Of a stretch of DNA of 54,694 nucleotides, positions 33,622 through 41,952 are shown piece by piece. The DNA is from Bacteriovoracales bacterium. GTDB taxonomy: Bacteria > Bdellovibrionota > Bacteriovoracia > Bacteriovoracales > Bacteriovoracaceae. Below the pieces are notes generated by a model. It saw nothing but the letters and a program-made list of their open reading frames with translations. It did not search any database and was not told the origin of the DNA. The translations under genes were made by a program, and so were the position numbers. The stretch lies in the NCBI GenBank assembly GCA_030149295.1, contig JASBRV010000069.1, positions 1 through 54,694 of the forward strand, read 5' to 3'. Each line of letters starts with the position of its first letter. Within the stretch, counting starts at the first letter, position 1.

Positions 33622-35013
33622 CTATTCTAAGCCTTCCAGGTGTTTTGTTTCCAGACTCAAGTGCCACTTCTTATGATAATCCGTCAGAGGGCTATCATTT
33701 TGGATATATTCTCGATAAGAATCAGAATAATAAGGGCCATAGCGATAGTAAGAGCGTCGATAGATATTTTGTTCGATATTCTTTTTAGCTTCTTTCTCCA
33801 TATGTTCTAAATCAAGATTTTCTTTGGAAAGAAATTGATAAAACTCACTATTTTTTTGAAAACCAAAATGTTGGTATACACATGCTAATTCACGCGCCTG
33901 TTGCATTCTAATTTCTTCGTGACCTAAGAGAATATTAATCCTCATGGATTTAATTTGATTTTCGAGAACGACTCTCTTTTTATCACAAGTGTTTTTGATA
34001 ACGTCTTTACAGGTAAGGATAGAGTGTGGTCCTACCGCTTTTCCCCCCCCATTAAGAACTCGCTCTTTCGCACAATGAATATCTGCACGACAATCTTCAC
34101 GCAATTGGTAAGTGGCGATTACGGCACCATAGTGATTGAGAAGTCCTGGCATTTGTGTGAGGCCCAACTTATTTTCCCCAGAGAAAAGTGTATTTTCTTT
34201 AATGATGGCTGAGACTAGATCAGGTGTGAGTTCTGGGAAAAGGCTTAGCATATTAATGGCCGTTGCAGCGACAAGAGGTGTTGCTCCGCTTGTTTCACCA
34301 AATAGGTGAATGTCACCATAACCATTAATTGTTCTTAGCTCCTCATTAGCTGGGGCTAAAACTAAAAGGTTTTGATGATTTTGAGTGTTGGCACTGGTAA
34401 GTCCAGACGGTGAATAGGATCCTACCATAAGTGCTTTTGAATTAACCTCTATTGTATTTACTGGGGTAGGGTAATCATTTCCTGAAGCCAGGAACCACAG
34501 GATTCCTTTGTCATGGGCTTCTTTCACTAAAGTCGGGATAGAGTCTGAAGTCCACCCTAAAGAGTTGCTGATAATTTTGGGATACGTTCCTTTTTTTTCA
34601 TAATTTCTAAAAGCATAGGCATAACGACTCCCAAAAGAGATGGCTTCCAAGCTCATAATATCGGCATAGTCAGTCATGCGAAGGGAATCGGGACCAGCAA
34701 TAAGATTGACAACACTTGTGCCGTGATGAGCGCGCATTGTTCTTCTCCCATTCATTTGGGGGGGGATTGGAATATTGCGCTCAATACTTATATGCTCTTT
34801 TTCAAAACCTAAATCAAAGACGGCAGTGGGAACTTTCTTTAAGGAAAGACGCTCTTTTAAAGTAGCGAGAAACTCTCGTGCTAGGTCGGAACCGGTGTAT
34901 TCTTGGGCCCAGTGAAGACTTAGCTTTTTATCATCAACAATGAGGGATTCCTCTTCACAAATAGCAAAGCAAGAAAAAGGAAAGAAAAGGAGGGCCATAA
35001 ATAGAGCGCGCAT
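33622..35013 (-). CDS. Second, divergent subtilase (S8) exported protein
   Basis: 463 residues with signal peptide (MRALFMALLFFPFSCFA). A compact S8 core is visible: Asp in AVFDLGFE (about 65), His in AHHGTSVVNLIAG (about 96), Asn in LASGND (about 179) and Ser in GETSGATPLVAATAINML (about 240). Spacing is shorter than in the neighbouring kexin-like protease, and there is no P domain. The last 170 residues have several cysteines and a Tyr-rich section (RRSYYRYGPYYSDSY). It faces the kexin-like protease gene tail to tail. Activity is plausible, as the triad is intact. Confidence 0.87.
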   Translation of the reverse strand: MRALFMALLFFPFSCFAICEEESLIVDDKKLSLHWAQEYTGSDLAREFLATLKERLSLKKVPTAVFDLGFEKEHISIERNIPIPPQMNGRRTMRAHHGTSVVNLIAGPDSLRMTDYADIMSLEAISFGSRYAYAFRNYEKKGTYPKIISNSLGWTSDSIPTLVKEAHDKGILWFLASGNDYPTPVNTIEVNSKALMVGSYSPSGLTSANTQNHQNLLVLAPANEELRTINGYGDIHLFGETSGATPLVAATAINMLSLFPELTPDLVSAIIKENTLFSGENKLGLTQMPGLLNHYGAVIATYQLREDCRADIHCAKERVLNGGGKAVGPHSILTCKDVIKNTCDKKRVVLENQIKSMRINILLGHEEIRMQQARELACVYQHFGFQKNSEFYQFLSKENLDLEHMEKEAKKNIEQNIYRRSYYRYGPYYSDSYREYIQNDSPLTDYHKKWHLSLETKHLEGLE

Positions 35014-35334
35014 ACTTTAATTTTATCGAAAAGGGCTCAACGTATGGCCTTTTGCGAAAAGAATTCATATGTGTTGGTTTTTTGTACGCTTTTTTAAAGA
35101 GAGTAAAAGAAGACTAAAATAGTTGGCAAATAGGCCATAGAACATATGATGCTTTCTTCTCAATTTTCGTCACAAAGCAAATAAAATCAATGACTTATCT
35201 TTTGTCTGATGAACCCCAAGTTAAGATTGTCTTAACTCCTCAGATTTGTGTGTGAGGGAATTATTTCCGACAAAACGACTCTAGTGAAATCTACTCAATC
35301 TCGTCCACAAAAACTCGATAAGGAGAGTGGAGTT
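35014..35334. other. Intergenic region upstream of the giant lipoprotein gene
   Basis: About 320 AT-rich bases between divergent genes with no supportable coding frame. It contains an 8-bp inverted repeat at 35219-35237 and a ribosome site (GGAGAGTGGAG, 35322-35332) for the giant lipoprotein. Several TAAAAT-like boxes occur, but none has a convincing -35. Confidence 0.55.
35219..35237. promoter_or_regulatory. Inverted repeat AGTTAAGA-TTG-TCTTAACT
   Basis: Two perfect 8-base arms with a 3-base centre, 98 bases before the start of the giant lipoprotein. It is suitable as an operator for a dimeric regulator or as a small leader hairpin; no T tract follows, so a terminator is unlikely. Confidence 0.45.
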
Positions 35335-38300
35335 ATGAGAAAAAAGAGGACATTTTCCCACATTTATTCACACCTTTATCTTGGTTTAATTTTAACCTTG
35401 TTAGGTTGTGTCGCGGGCGAGGGTGGAAAAGAGAAGGCGAGTTGTTCACCAGGACAGGCCTTTGATTCACGCTCTCGGACATGTCAGGGGGCACGCATAA
35501 GTGCTGGTGCGCCTACACCCATTACTAAGTCTGTCTCTATCCTTGAAGAAACTCAAGAGTCTATTGTTTTGGAATATAGTGACTCAGAAAATGATTTTGC
35601 TACATCTTGTAGTATCACCACCGGTGGGGCAAGGGGATACACAAAGCAGTGGGAAGTTCAAAATCTTCGCTTTAAAAATCAACCAAGTGTCTATCCAGAA
35701 GATATAACCATTGAGGTTATTGCTGCTGGATTTAACGCTGTCAGTACTGAGGAAGACGGAGACAGTAAGAAAATAAAGATCTTTCAAGCATCGACAGCAA
35801 CAACGTCAATTCTCGCCAATGAGATAAGAACCCATCCCGTCGCTAGTACCTGGGTGCAGGTAACTGTTTTAGGTTTTGACATGATTAGTATAGTTCCTGG
35901 AGTTTATAAACTTACCGATTTACCGTGCGGTTGTTTTGGGGGTGTTTGTCGCGTGACGGTTACTCCAATCAATGACTTTGTGGGGACAACGCAATTCAGG
36001 TATACAATTTCTGATGAGGATGGAACTTCCAATTCTCAAATATTAAGTATCAATGTGACCAATGTGAATGATCCGCCAGTTGTGACGTTGACTGGTGCCT
36101 CTGTAGCAGCTACAGAGCGATTAAATTATGGGACGGTTACTCCTTCAGTAACTGACCTAATCACCAATTATATCTCAGTCTCTGATGTCGATAGTTCTTC
36201 CTTTACTTATAGGATTGGAACACCGCCAACTCATGGAGCTTTTACTTTCTTCGATCCTCTTTCGGGATTTTTCTCTTATACGGTTACAACGACTCAGGCG
36301 ACAGATACCTTTTCTGTTATTGTTATTGATGATGAGGGAGGAGAAACAGATTCGGGTCCCATTACAATTAATATTACTGCTTTGAATGACCCTCCTTTGC
36401 CGACGGATATCACGATTTCAGACTTTGATGAAGACACAACGAAGACTATTAATTTGCCTTATACGGATGATGAAACAAATCCTGCTACCCAATGTGTTAT
36501 TACTAGAGTAACCAATGTCATTCCGGTAGGTGGATGTGTTTGTGCTGCTGGTAGTTGTCAGGTTGATATTCGTGGGATTCCTAATCAAAACGGCTCTGCT
36601 TCTTTTTCCTATCAAATTTTTGATGCCTTTTCCCTTCTTACGCCCCGTGAGGCGACAGAGAGTTTTAAATTAATACCTACAGATGATGACCCAATTCTCT
36701 TTCCAACAGTAGCTGGAACAGATCTTATCCAGGCCACTGAGAGTGTTACTTCTGTGGCTTCAACTTTTGGCTTTACCTTAAATGGAGCTACGGAAAAAGA
36801 TGGAAGTTTTATTACTTCCTACACCCTCTTAGCTGCGCCTACTAAAGGAACACTTTCTCGCTGTGTGAGTTCTAGTACTTCTGGAGTGAATCTTTCTAGC
36901 CTGACTTGTGATTACACCCCTCAAGATGGAAATACTTCTGACTCGACTGCTTTAGATGGACCACCTCGTTCTGATGGCAGTCCACCTTCATTATTATTAT
37001 CTCAGGTAGCGACGGACTCCGGTACCTTCTATGCCAAAACTTTAGGAAGTGAACTTGATAATTTAGAGGTTGAGCTTATCAATGTTGCCAATGCTCTTGG
37101 AAGTGAGGATATGTTTACTCTATATGGAGCAAATGCCAAAGCCTATCTTCTTAATAGTAATAGAGTTGTCGTTCTCTATGAGGCGGGAATCACCACTGGC
37201 GCCGCTATAGATGCTGCTATCGATGCGGATTCTGAAGTCAGTAAAGTCGTAGATTTTGTGCCCGTTGGCTTTCCCAATCAAACAGCAGGAGGGGTCCTTA
37301 GCTTTGGTGCGGGAGTTGATCCTGTTGATAGTTTTGTCTTAAGAGCAACAGAGCTATCTGGGCAAACAACAGATAGGACGATCTACATAAGTATTATAAG
37401 AGTGGAAGATCGTCCCACTATTTGCGAGTATTCTAGCTATTCTGATACCACGGCATGTGGTCTCAATGGTTGTATTGGTAGCACTAGTCCAACATTAGCT
37501 GGAATTACCCCGGATAAGGCCGATCTTTATTTTTATAATTCAAGCACGGGGACTTGTTTTAAAAGTACAGCTGCTAATGGCACGTGGGAAGCCATTGAAA
37601 GTCATATATCAGATCGTTCTATAAATGAACTCGATCCTATCGTCATCGATAATATTAAAATTGATGAAGGGGGAGGGGCAGATGAAGATAGTGAATCTTT
37701 AACGATCACAGAAATCACGAGTTCAGATGAGAATCTCATTCCCCTAGGTAATATTGAAATCTTCTATGATAACCTCTCCACACGTATTGCTACAGGTGCT
37801 ACCTTGCCAGCAGCATTACCTGGTACAGCTGGGTTTTCAGCTGACTCTCGAAATTTTCGCCTTGTCGTTACCCCACAGACAATCAACCCTGCAGATGATC
37901 AAAAAAGTTCTGAAATTGAAATTACGGTCGAAGATAGTGCTGGGGGAATTACTGAGGTTACCTTTACTGTGAATGTTCAAAAGGTTTCTGCCACTCATGG
38001 AGGTTGGGCATCTTTTTCAGCAACGGGACCTAAAGTCGACTCTCTCGGTCTAGTGAATGAAGATCGCAAGGTTTGTCCTTATTCTCTTGATCAGTGTGAG
38101 GGAGGACAGAGTTGCTATGGATCAAGCACACCTGTCAATAATTCTTCAGCTGATCCCGATTCAGCAGACGCTATATTTATGCAAGAAAGTGGAACGACGA
38201 TTACTTGTTTTCGCCAAAAGAGAACGAAGCTTCAAAATATAGCCTATGTGGGAAAAACATCCACGGCCTATAGTATTCAATATATTCAAGGAACACCCGT

Positions 38301-40713
38301 TGAAGCGTCAGTATCGGGTAGTGTAATTACGGTGACCATTGATGATGAAGTAACAACCTCTACCCAAATCGCCAATGAGATCAATACCGATGCTGATACG
38401 AAAGATTTGGTAAAGGCCGTCATTCTTAAAGAAAACGAAACTCAAGATACAACGACTAGTGCGACACCTTTGGCGGCGCTTAGTAATAGTAATTGGGAGT
38501 CATTTGAAACCTACTGTAATGCTACTCCCTCTGCTCTTGAAGGGTCTTGTTCGAGTTTAGGAAGAAGCTGTCTCGGGCAAGGGACTCCTAGTTTTGTGCC
38601 TGAAAATCTTGATAGTCGCTACTGGGATGAACAAAATAATGTCTGTTACCGCTCCATTGGGACTAGCTTGACTAGTGATTGGGAAGCTTACGATGCACCA
38701 GCTGAGGTTACTCTCTCATGGAACCCCTTCTCTGTGAATGGTAGTGCTTCCATCAGTGAATATCGAATTTTTAGAAGACTTGCCAATGAAGAGTTTGATT
38801 TTTCTAAACCGATCAATCGTAAAACCATAGCCGGAACCTCTTCTTCATACACTTATGTTGATAATGCAAAAAATAGTGTTACCCCTCCAGCTCCAGGTAC
38901 GGTTTATTACTATGTCGTAAGACCAGTAGTGAATGGCATCCTCACAAGTACGGCCGCGGAAAGTGGAACCAGTGCTATCGGTGTTGTGCGCATGATGGCA
39001 CCGCCAAAGAATATGGCCTTTGCCCATCGCTGGATGATGAACAAAAGAGTTTGTGAAGAGATGAACAGATCTCCAGATCCTACTAATAATTATCGCTGTC
39101 TTTATAAAGGACCAGGCGATAGTGATGATGTTCTCGTTCCTAACACTTATTTCTATGATATTGGAAAAGATCTTCTCGTTGACCGTTTCGAAGCGGGTTG
39201 TCCATACTCGCCGGCACCAGCTTGTCCCGGAACATTTGATAATAGCTGTATAGGAGTAGGTAATCCGAATACGGAAAATATTGACCCAGAGGGAACCCAT
39301 AGGGTTTACTACTCACGCACAGAGGGGAAGTGTTACTTTAATGCTAGCGGTGCCATTGGGGCATGGTCTGAATTTGAGTCCCTCCCTGCCAGTTATTTTG
39401 CAGAAGTTGAACCTGATGCTGGGAATTTAGTGAGCACAAATCCCCAAAATGACTCCTTTAAAGATAAGAAATATCATCGCGCGAGTCAGCCACCTCTAGT
39501 GCATATTTCTCAAACTCGAGCCTCCAATTTCTGTTCAAGCCTAGATAATTTACCTGCTTCAGAGATTTCAGGTTTCGCTCAACCTCTTTCTCATAAGTTG
39601 CCAGATCGAAGAGATCAGATCGCTTACTCATTATGGAATGCGAGTGCGCTCAATGATAGTGTTATCGCAGTGACTGAAACCGGACTTAGTCTCAATTCAA
39701 GCAGTAAATGTAATAGCTCTGGTGCCTCTGGTTTAGAGGATGGTTACGTCGACTTTGATAAACCAGATAGTAACGATTTCTATTCACTTCCTGGCACCAG
39801 TGCTTCAGGTATTCGCTCTTTGGCCACTGGTTCCAATGAAACTGCTGCTTGTGTTAGTATTTTTGGGGTTCAAGATGCTGTTGGTAATGTGACGGAGTGG
39901 ACCTCTAATGAACTCGATTGTCCTTTTATGTCAGAGTGTGAGACGACAGATGCCGTCATGAGATCTGTTGATGGTGGTGATGCCTATGGTATCTGGGCCA
40001 TGGATGGAACAAGAGGTCCTTGTGTGGACAGTAACTCCGATGGTATTTGTGATGCGAATATTTCTTCATGGGCCTTTGAAGATGAGCGCTTTAGTGCCGG
40101 TCGCTTCTTTACTCCTTTAGGAATTCCCGCCCATGTAAGTGCGCCAAGTGATTTTCCCACATCCAATTATGATTTTTTTGAAATTGGACCTACTAGCGGC
40201 ATTACCTCTCTTAAACTTCATGACGATACGATTGTTGTGAACAGCCAAAATATTTTTGCTAGCGCGTCTGGTGATGGTTGGATTGCCACAGGGGGCTCTT
40301 ATCTTACCGGCAATGGCGCAGGTGTGTGGCACCTTGAAGGAATTCCTGATAGCCAAGCATTTGGTCTGGTAACCATTCAAGATGTTACTTTTGTAGACTC
40401 CACTGGGAATAAGCTTAATCATACCGTTCAATTTGTTAATGGCACTGAAGCTACTGGAGTGAGTATTGTTGGCACCAACATTGTTATCGACCTCGCTCTG
40501 ACGGGAAATACTGCTTCCAATGTGGCAACTGCCGTTAATGTTTTTGCTGACCCTGATGTATTTGCTGCGGTTACTGGAAGTCCTGCTGCCGTTCAAGGGG
40601 CTTTCGGGACACCAGTTTCTTTTACCGACGTTCGTGATGTCGCAGTGCCCTCAAGAGTGGACGTGGGCTTTCGCTGTGTGATTGATGTCGACACCAGTGA
40701 CTACGACGAGTGA
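35335..40713 (+). CDS. Giant multidomain surface lipoprotein with nested modules and FGE-like C-terminus
   Basis: About 1792 residues. ATG 35335 follows GGAG and starts a lipoprotein signal (lipobox LLGC). After a Cys-containing linker come cadherin/VCBS-like repeats recognisable by SINVTNVNDPPVVTL, ITALNDPP and IPNQNGSASFSYQI (to about 37410). Next are four Cys modules (37411-39390), a fibronectin-III-like domain (about 38700-38975) and a formylglycine-generating-enzyme/sulfatase-modifying-factor-like domain (LLVDRFEAG; KLPDRRDQIAY; DAVGNVTEWTS; VGFRCVID). Four copies of a small beta/alpha module interrupt these host domains. The FGE Cys pair of catalytic enzymes was not identified, so the domain is more likely a binding fold. 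Probably outer-membrane anchored and surface exposed. Confidence 0.88.
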   Translation: MRKKRTFSHIYSHLYLGLILTLLGCVAGEGGKEKASCSPGQAFDSRSRTCQGARISAGAPTPITKSVSILEETQESIVLEYSDSENDFATSCSITTGGARGYTKQWEVQNLRFKNQPSVYPEDITIEVIAAGFNAVSTEEDGDSKKIKIFQASTATTSILANEIRTHPVASTWVQVTVLGFDMISIVPGVYKLTDLPCGCFGGVCRVTVTPINDFVGTTQFRYTISDEDGTSNSQILSINVTNVNDPPVVTLTGASVAATERLNYGTVTPSVTDLITNYISVSDVDSSSFTYRIGTPPTHGAFTFFDPLSGFFSYTVTTTQATDTFSVIVIDDEGGETDSGPITINITALNDPPLPTDITISDFDEDTTKTINLPYTDDETNPATQCVITRVTNVIPVGGCVCAAGSCQVDIRGIPNQNGSASFSYQIFDAFSLLTPREATESFKLIPTDDDPILFPTVAGTDLIQATESVTSVASTFGFTLNGATEKDGSFITSYTLLAAPTKGTLSRCVSSSTSGVNLSSLTCDYTPQDGNTSDSTALDGPPRSDGSPPSLLLSQVATDSGTFYAKTLGSELDNLEVELINVANALGSEDMFTLYGANAKAYLLNSNRVVVLYEAGITTGAAIDAAIDADSEVSKVVDFVPVGFPNQTAGGVLSFGAGVDPVDSFVLRATELSGQTTDRTIYISIIRVEDRPTICEYSSYSDTTACGLNGCIGSTSPTLAGITPDKADLYFYNSSTGTCFKSTAANGTWEAIESHISDRSINELDPIVIDNIKIDEGGGADEDSESLTITEITSSDENLIPLGNIEIFYDNLSTRIATGATLPAALPGTAGFSADSRNFRLVVTPQTINPADDQKSSEIEITVEDSAGGITEVTFTVNVQKVSATHGGWASFSATGPKVDSLGLVNEDRKVCPYSLDQCEGGQSCYGSSTPVNNSSADPDSADAIFMQESGTTITCFRQKRTKLQNIAYVGKTSTAYSIQYIQGTPVEASVSGSVITVTIDDEVTTSTQIANEINTDADTKDLVKAVILKENETQDTTTSATPLAALSNSNWESFETYCNATPSALEGSCSSLGRSCLGQGTPSFVPENLDSRYWDEQNNVCYRSIGTSLTSDWEAYDAPAEVTLSWNPFSVNGSASISEYRIFRRLANEEFDFSKPINRKTIAGTSSSYTYVDNAKNSVTPPAPGTVYYYVVRPVVNGILTSTAAESGTSAIGVVRMMAPPKNMAFAHRWMMNKRVCEEMNRSPDPTNNYRCLYKGPGDSDDVLVPNTYFYDIGKDLLVDRFEAGCPYSPAPACPGTFDNSCIGVGNPNTENIDPEGTHRVYYSRTEGKCYFNASGAIGAWSEFESLPASYFAEVEPDAGNLVSTNPQNDSFKDKKYHRASQPPLVHISQTRASNFCSSLDNLPASEISGFAQPLSHKLPDRRDQIAYSLWNASALNDSVIAVTETGLSLNSSSKCNSSGASGLEDGYVDFDKPDSNDFYSLPGTSASGIRSLATGSNETAACVSIFGVQDAVGNVTEWTSNELDCPFMSECETTDAVMRSVDGGDAYGIWAMDGTRGPCVDSNSDGICDANISSWAFEDERFSAGRFFTPLGIPAHVSAPSDFPTSNYDFFEIGPTSGITSLKLHDDTIVVNSQNIFASASGDGWIATGGSYLTGNGAGVWHLEGIPDSQAFGLVTIQDVTFVDSTGNKLNHTVQFVNGTEATGVSIVGTNIVIDLALTGNTASNVATAVNVFADPDVFAAVTGSPAAVQGAFGTPVSFTDVRDVAVPSRVDVGFRCVIDVDTSDYDE
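35640..35905 (+). repeat. Nested module copy 1 (inside first cadherin-like repeat)
   Basis: Encodes ITIEVIAAG..., then ATTSILANEIRTHPVAS and VQVTV. The host repeat is broken between CSITT and LPCGCFGGVCRVTV, as shown by comparison with the intact unit at about 36420-36680 (CVITR...GGCVCAAGSCQVDI). Boundaries are approximate. Confidence 0.6.
36950..37317 (+). repeat. Nested module copy 2 (inside a later cadherin-like repeat)
   Basis: Encodes LEVELINVAN..., RVVVLYEAGITTGAAIDAAI and VSKVVDFVP. The left flank CDYTPQDGNTSD and the right flank DPVDSFVLRATE would join as one ordinary repeat (compare the standard YTPNxxFxGTDSFxYxATD form of such repeats). Confidence 0.6.
37411..37605 (+). repeat. 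Cys module A
   Basis: Pattern C-x10-C-x4-C-IGS...P...C-F followed by GTWEAIES. First of four related modules in the giant lipoprotein. Confidence 0.65.
38065..38520 (+). repeat. Cys module B, interrupted
   Basis: C-x6-C-x5-C-YGSSTP...C-F as in the other copies, but its closing W-E segment (SNWESFETYC) appears only after nested module copy 3, so the module is split in two. The final Cys begins module C. Confidence 0.6.
38221..38490 (+). repeat. Nested module copy 3 (inside Cys module B)
   Basis: Encodes YSIQYIQGTPVEASVSGS, VITVTIDDEVTTSTQIANEI and DLVKAVI. The T-T-x-x-x-I-A-x-x-I core is the same as in copies 1, 2 and 4. It sits between CFRQKR and NWESFE of the host Cys module. Confidence 0.65.
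38503..38700 (+). repeat. Cys module C
   Basis: C-x10-C-x6-C-LGQGTP...C-Y followed by SDWEAYDAP, leading straight into the fibronectin-III-like domain. Confidence 0.65.
39181..39390 (+). repeat. Cys module D, placed inside the FGE-like domain
   Basis: C-x7-C-x7-C-IGVGNP...GKCY followed by GAWSEFES. It separates LLVDRFEAG from the rest of the FGE-like domain, which resumes at SQPPLVHISQTRASNFC. Confidence 0.65.
40355..40648 (+). repeat. Nested module copy 4 (inside the FGE-like domain)
   Basis: Encodes HTVQFVNGTEATGVSIVG, TNIVIDLALTGNTASNVATAV and DVFAAVTGS. It interrupts the FGE-like domain between WIATGGSYLTGNGAGVWHL and the terminal VGFRCVID. Confidence 0.6.
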
Positions 40714-40792
40714 TGACGCCAGTCTCTATGGATTGTGTTTAAACGAACGACTGTGCTATCCTTTCCTAAAATAACCACGGAGAGGTTAAAAA

Positions 40793-41674
40793 ATGGGTTT
40801 CTTTTCACGAAAATCGCTAAATTCTAAAAAAGAAAAAACACTCGCAAAAGGCAAAGTTCTTGCGTTTCTCAACCAAAAAGGTGGGGTGGGAAAGACGACC
40901 ATGGCCTTTAATACCGCTCATGCCCTAGCGGCTCGCGGTCACAAGGTTCTATGCCTCGATATGGACCCGCAGGCCAATTTAAGTCTGCTTTGTGGGGCTG
41001 AAGACCTTCAAGGTCCAAGCATTCATCAACTTCTGATCAACTCCATTCGTGAACTTAAACCTCTTCATGCAGCGGCCATGATTCACGATGTGATTATAAA
41101 GGGAGAGAGAGTCGACCTCTTGCCTTCCGGACAAGAATTAAGTGGTTTTGAACTTTCGGTAGCTGGCATTTCTATGCCGCGCCAATTGATCCTTAAAAAC
41201 TTTTTAGAGCTTAATAAGCTCCTAGACATATATGATTATATTGTCATTGATGGGCCTCCGACCTTGGGACTTCTGGTTGTGAATATTATGTGTGCGGCCC
41301 ATGGTCTTTTGGTTCCTTTTAGGCCCGATGAATTTAGTCGCAAGGGTTTAAGTCATTTTTACGAAGTCCTTGGCAATATTGAAGACATGGGCGTTACTGA
41401 AACTCCTAAAGTGCTTGCTCATATTCCTAATCTTGTCGACCTAAGACGCCGACAAGAAGGTGAAGACTTAGAGCGTATTCAAGGTGAGTTGGAGGAAGAG
41501 TTCGGTACAGGTAGCGTCACGGAACCTTTTATCAATAGAGCCCCTTTAGTCCGTTCTCAAGCGGAGAGAAAGAGTGTCTATGACTTTCAATCCAAAGATT
41601 TTGTTGCTCTTCAAGATCAGTTCAATCAAATCGCTGGAAAAATCAGCAAATGGAAAGAGGAAACTTATTCATGA
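40793..41674 (+). CDS. ParA/MinD-family ATPase (orphan)
   Basis: 293 residues. Deviant Walker A FLNQKGGVGKTTMAFN with the signature Lys, switch I MDPQANLS and Walker B YIVIDGPPTLG. Such ATPases position DNA, chemosensory arrays or other cargo by cycling on the nucleoid or membrane. A 30-residue basic N-terminal extension (RKSLNSKKEKTLAKGK) precedes the P-loop. No ParB or parS is nearby. The next gene overlaps its stop (ATGA), so the partner may be that 93-residue protein. A GGAGAGG ribosome site precedes the start. Confidence 0.92.
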   Translation: MGFFSRKSLNSKKEKTLAKGKVLAFLNQKGGVGKTTMAFNTAHALAARGHKVLCLDMDPQANLSLLCGAEDLQGPSIHQLLINSIRELKPLHAAAMIHDVIIKGERVDLLPSGQELSGFELSVAGISMPRQLILKNFLELNKLLDIYDYIVIDGPPTLGLLVVNIMCAAHGLLVPFRPDEFSRKGLSHFYEVLGNIEDMGVTETPKVLAHIPNLVDLRRRQEGEDLERIQGELEEEFGTGSVTEPFINRAPLVRSQAERKSVYDFQSKDFVALQDQFNQIAGKISKWKEETYS

Positions 41675-41952
41675 ACGCAAGCGCTAAAAAGAAAAACCCT
41701 CTCTTTGTCGTCACCAATAATGGTCAGGATGTAGAAGAAGCCGTGGGTTTCTTTGATGCACTTGTCAAGAAACTTGGGCTTGAACCTGTGCTTGAATTTT
41801 TGCAGATGATTTTTAATATCCTCATGGAAAATGTCGGTGGACTTGTCGCTCTTGAACTCTTTAGAGGGATATTAGATGAGTTTATTGATGGATTAGAGCG
41901 CTTGCTTAAGGTCATTGATCCGGTTCTCGCTTTTAGCTTCATCAAGAGATAG
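41671..41952 (+). CDS. Small helical protein coupled to the ParA-like ATPase
   Basis: About 93 residues. The ATG at 41671 overlaps the stop of the ATPase gene (ATGA). It has a basic N-terminus (NASAKKKNPLF) and two long amphipathic/hydrophobic helices, for example LEPVLEFLQMIFNILMENVG and a similar one after it. It could be the cargo adaptor or membrane-targeting partner of the ATPase, which is inference from context. Its last 60 bases overlap the 3' end of the opposite large gene. No family recognised. Confidence 0.68.
   Translation: MNASAKKKNPLFVVTNNGQDVEEAVGFFDALVKKLGLEPVLEFLQMIFNILMENVGGLVALELFRGILDEFIDGLERLLKVIDPVLAFSFIKR

Noticed and set aside
38845..40596. Minus-strand open frames of about 150 codons inside the giant lipoprotein gene
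   Set aside because: Shadows of a well-supported coding frame; no start signals.
35640..40648. Module called a flagellin or hook domain
   Set aside because: Only the T-x-x-x-I-A-x-x-I helix is alike; context is a surface lipoprotein, so the name would mislead.
35335..40713. Nested modules considered as inteins
   Set aside because: No intein splicing motifs (N-terminal Cys/Ser block, C-terminal HN-C/S/T) or homing endonuclease; too short.
40793..41952. Plasmid or chromosome partition locus with origin
   Set aside because: No ParB, parS-like palindromes, DnaA boxes or replication gene near the ParA-like ATPase.
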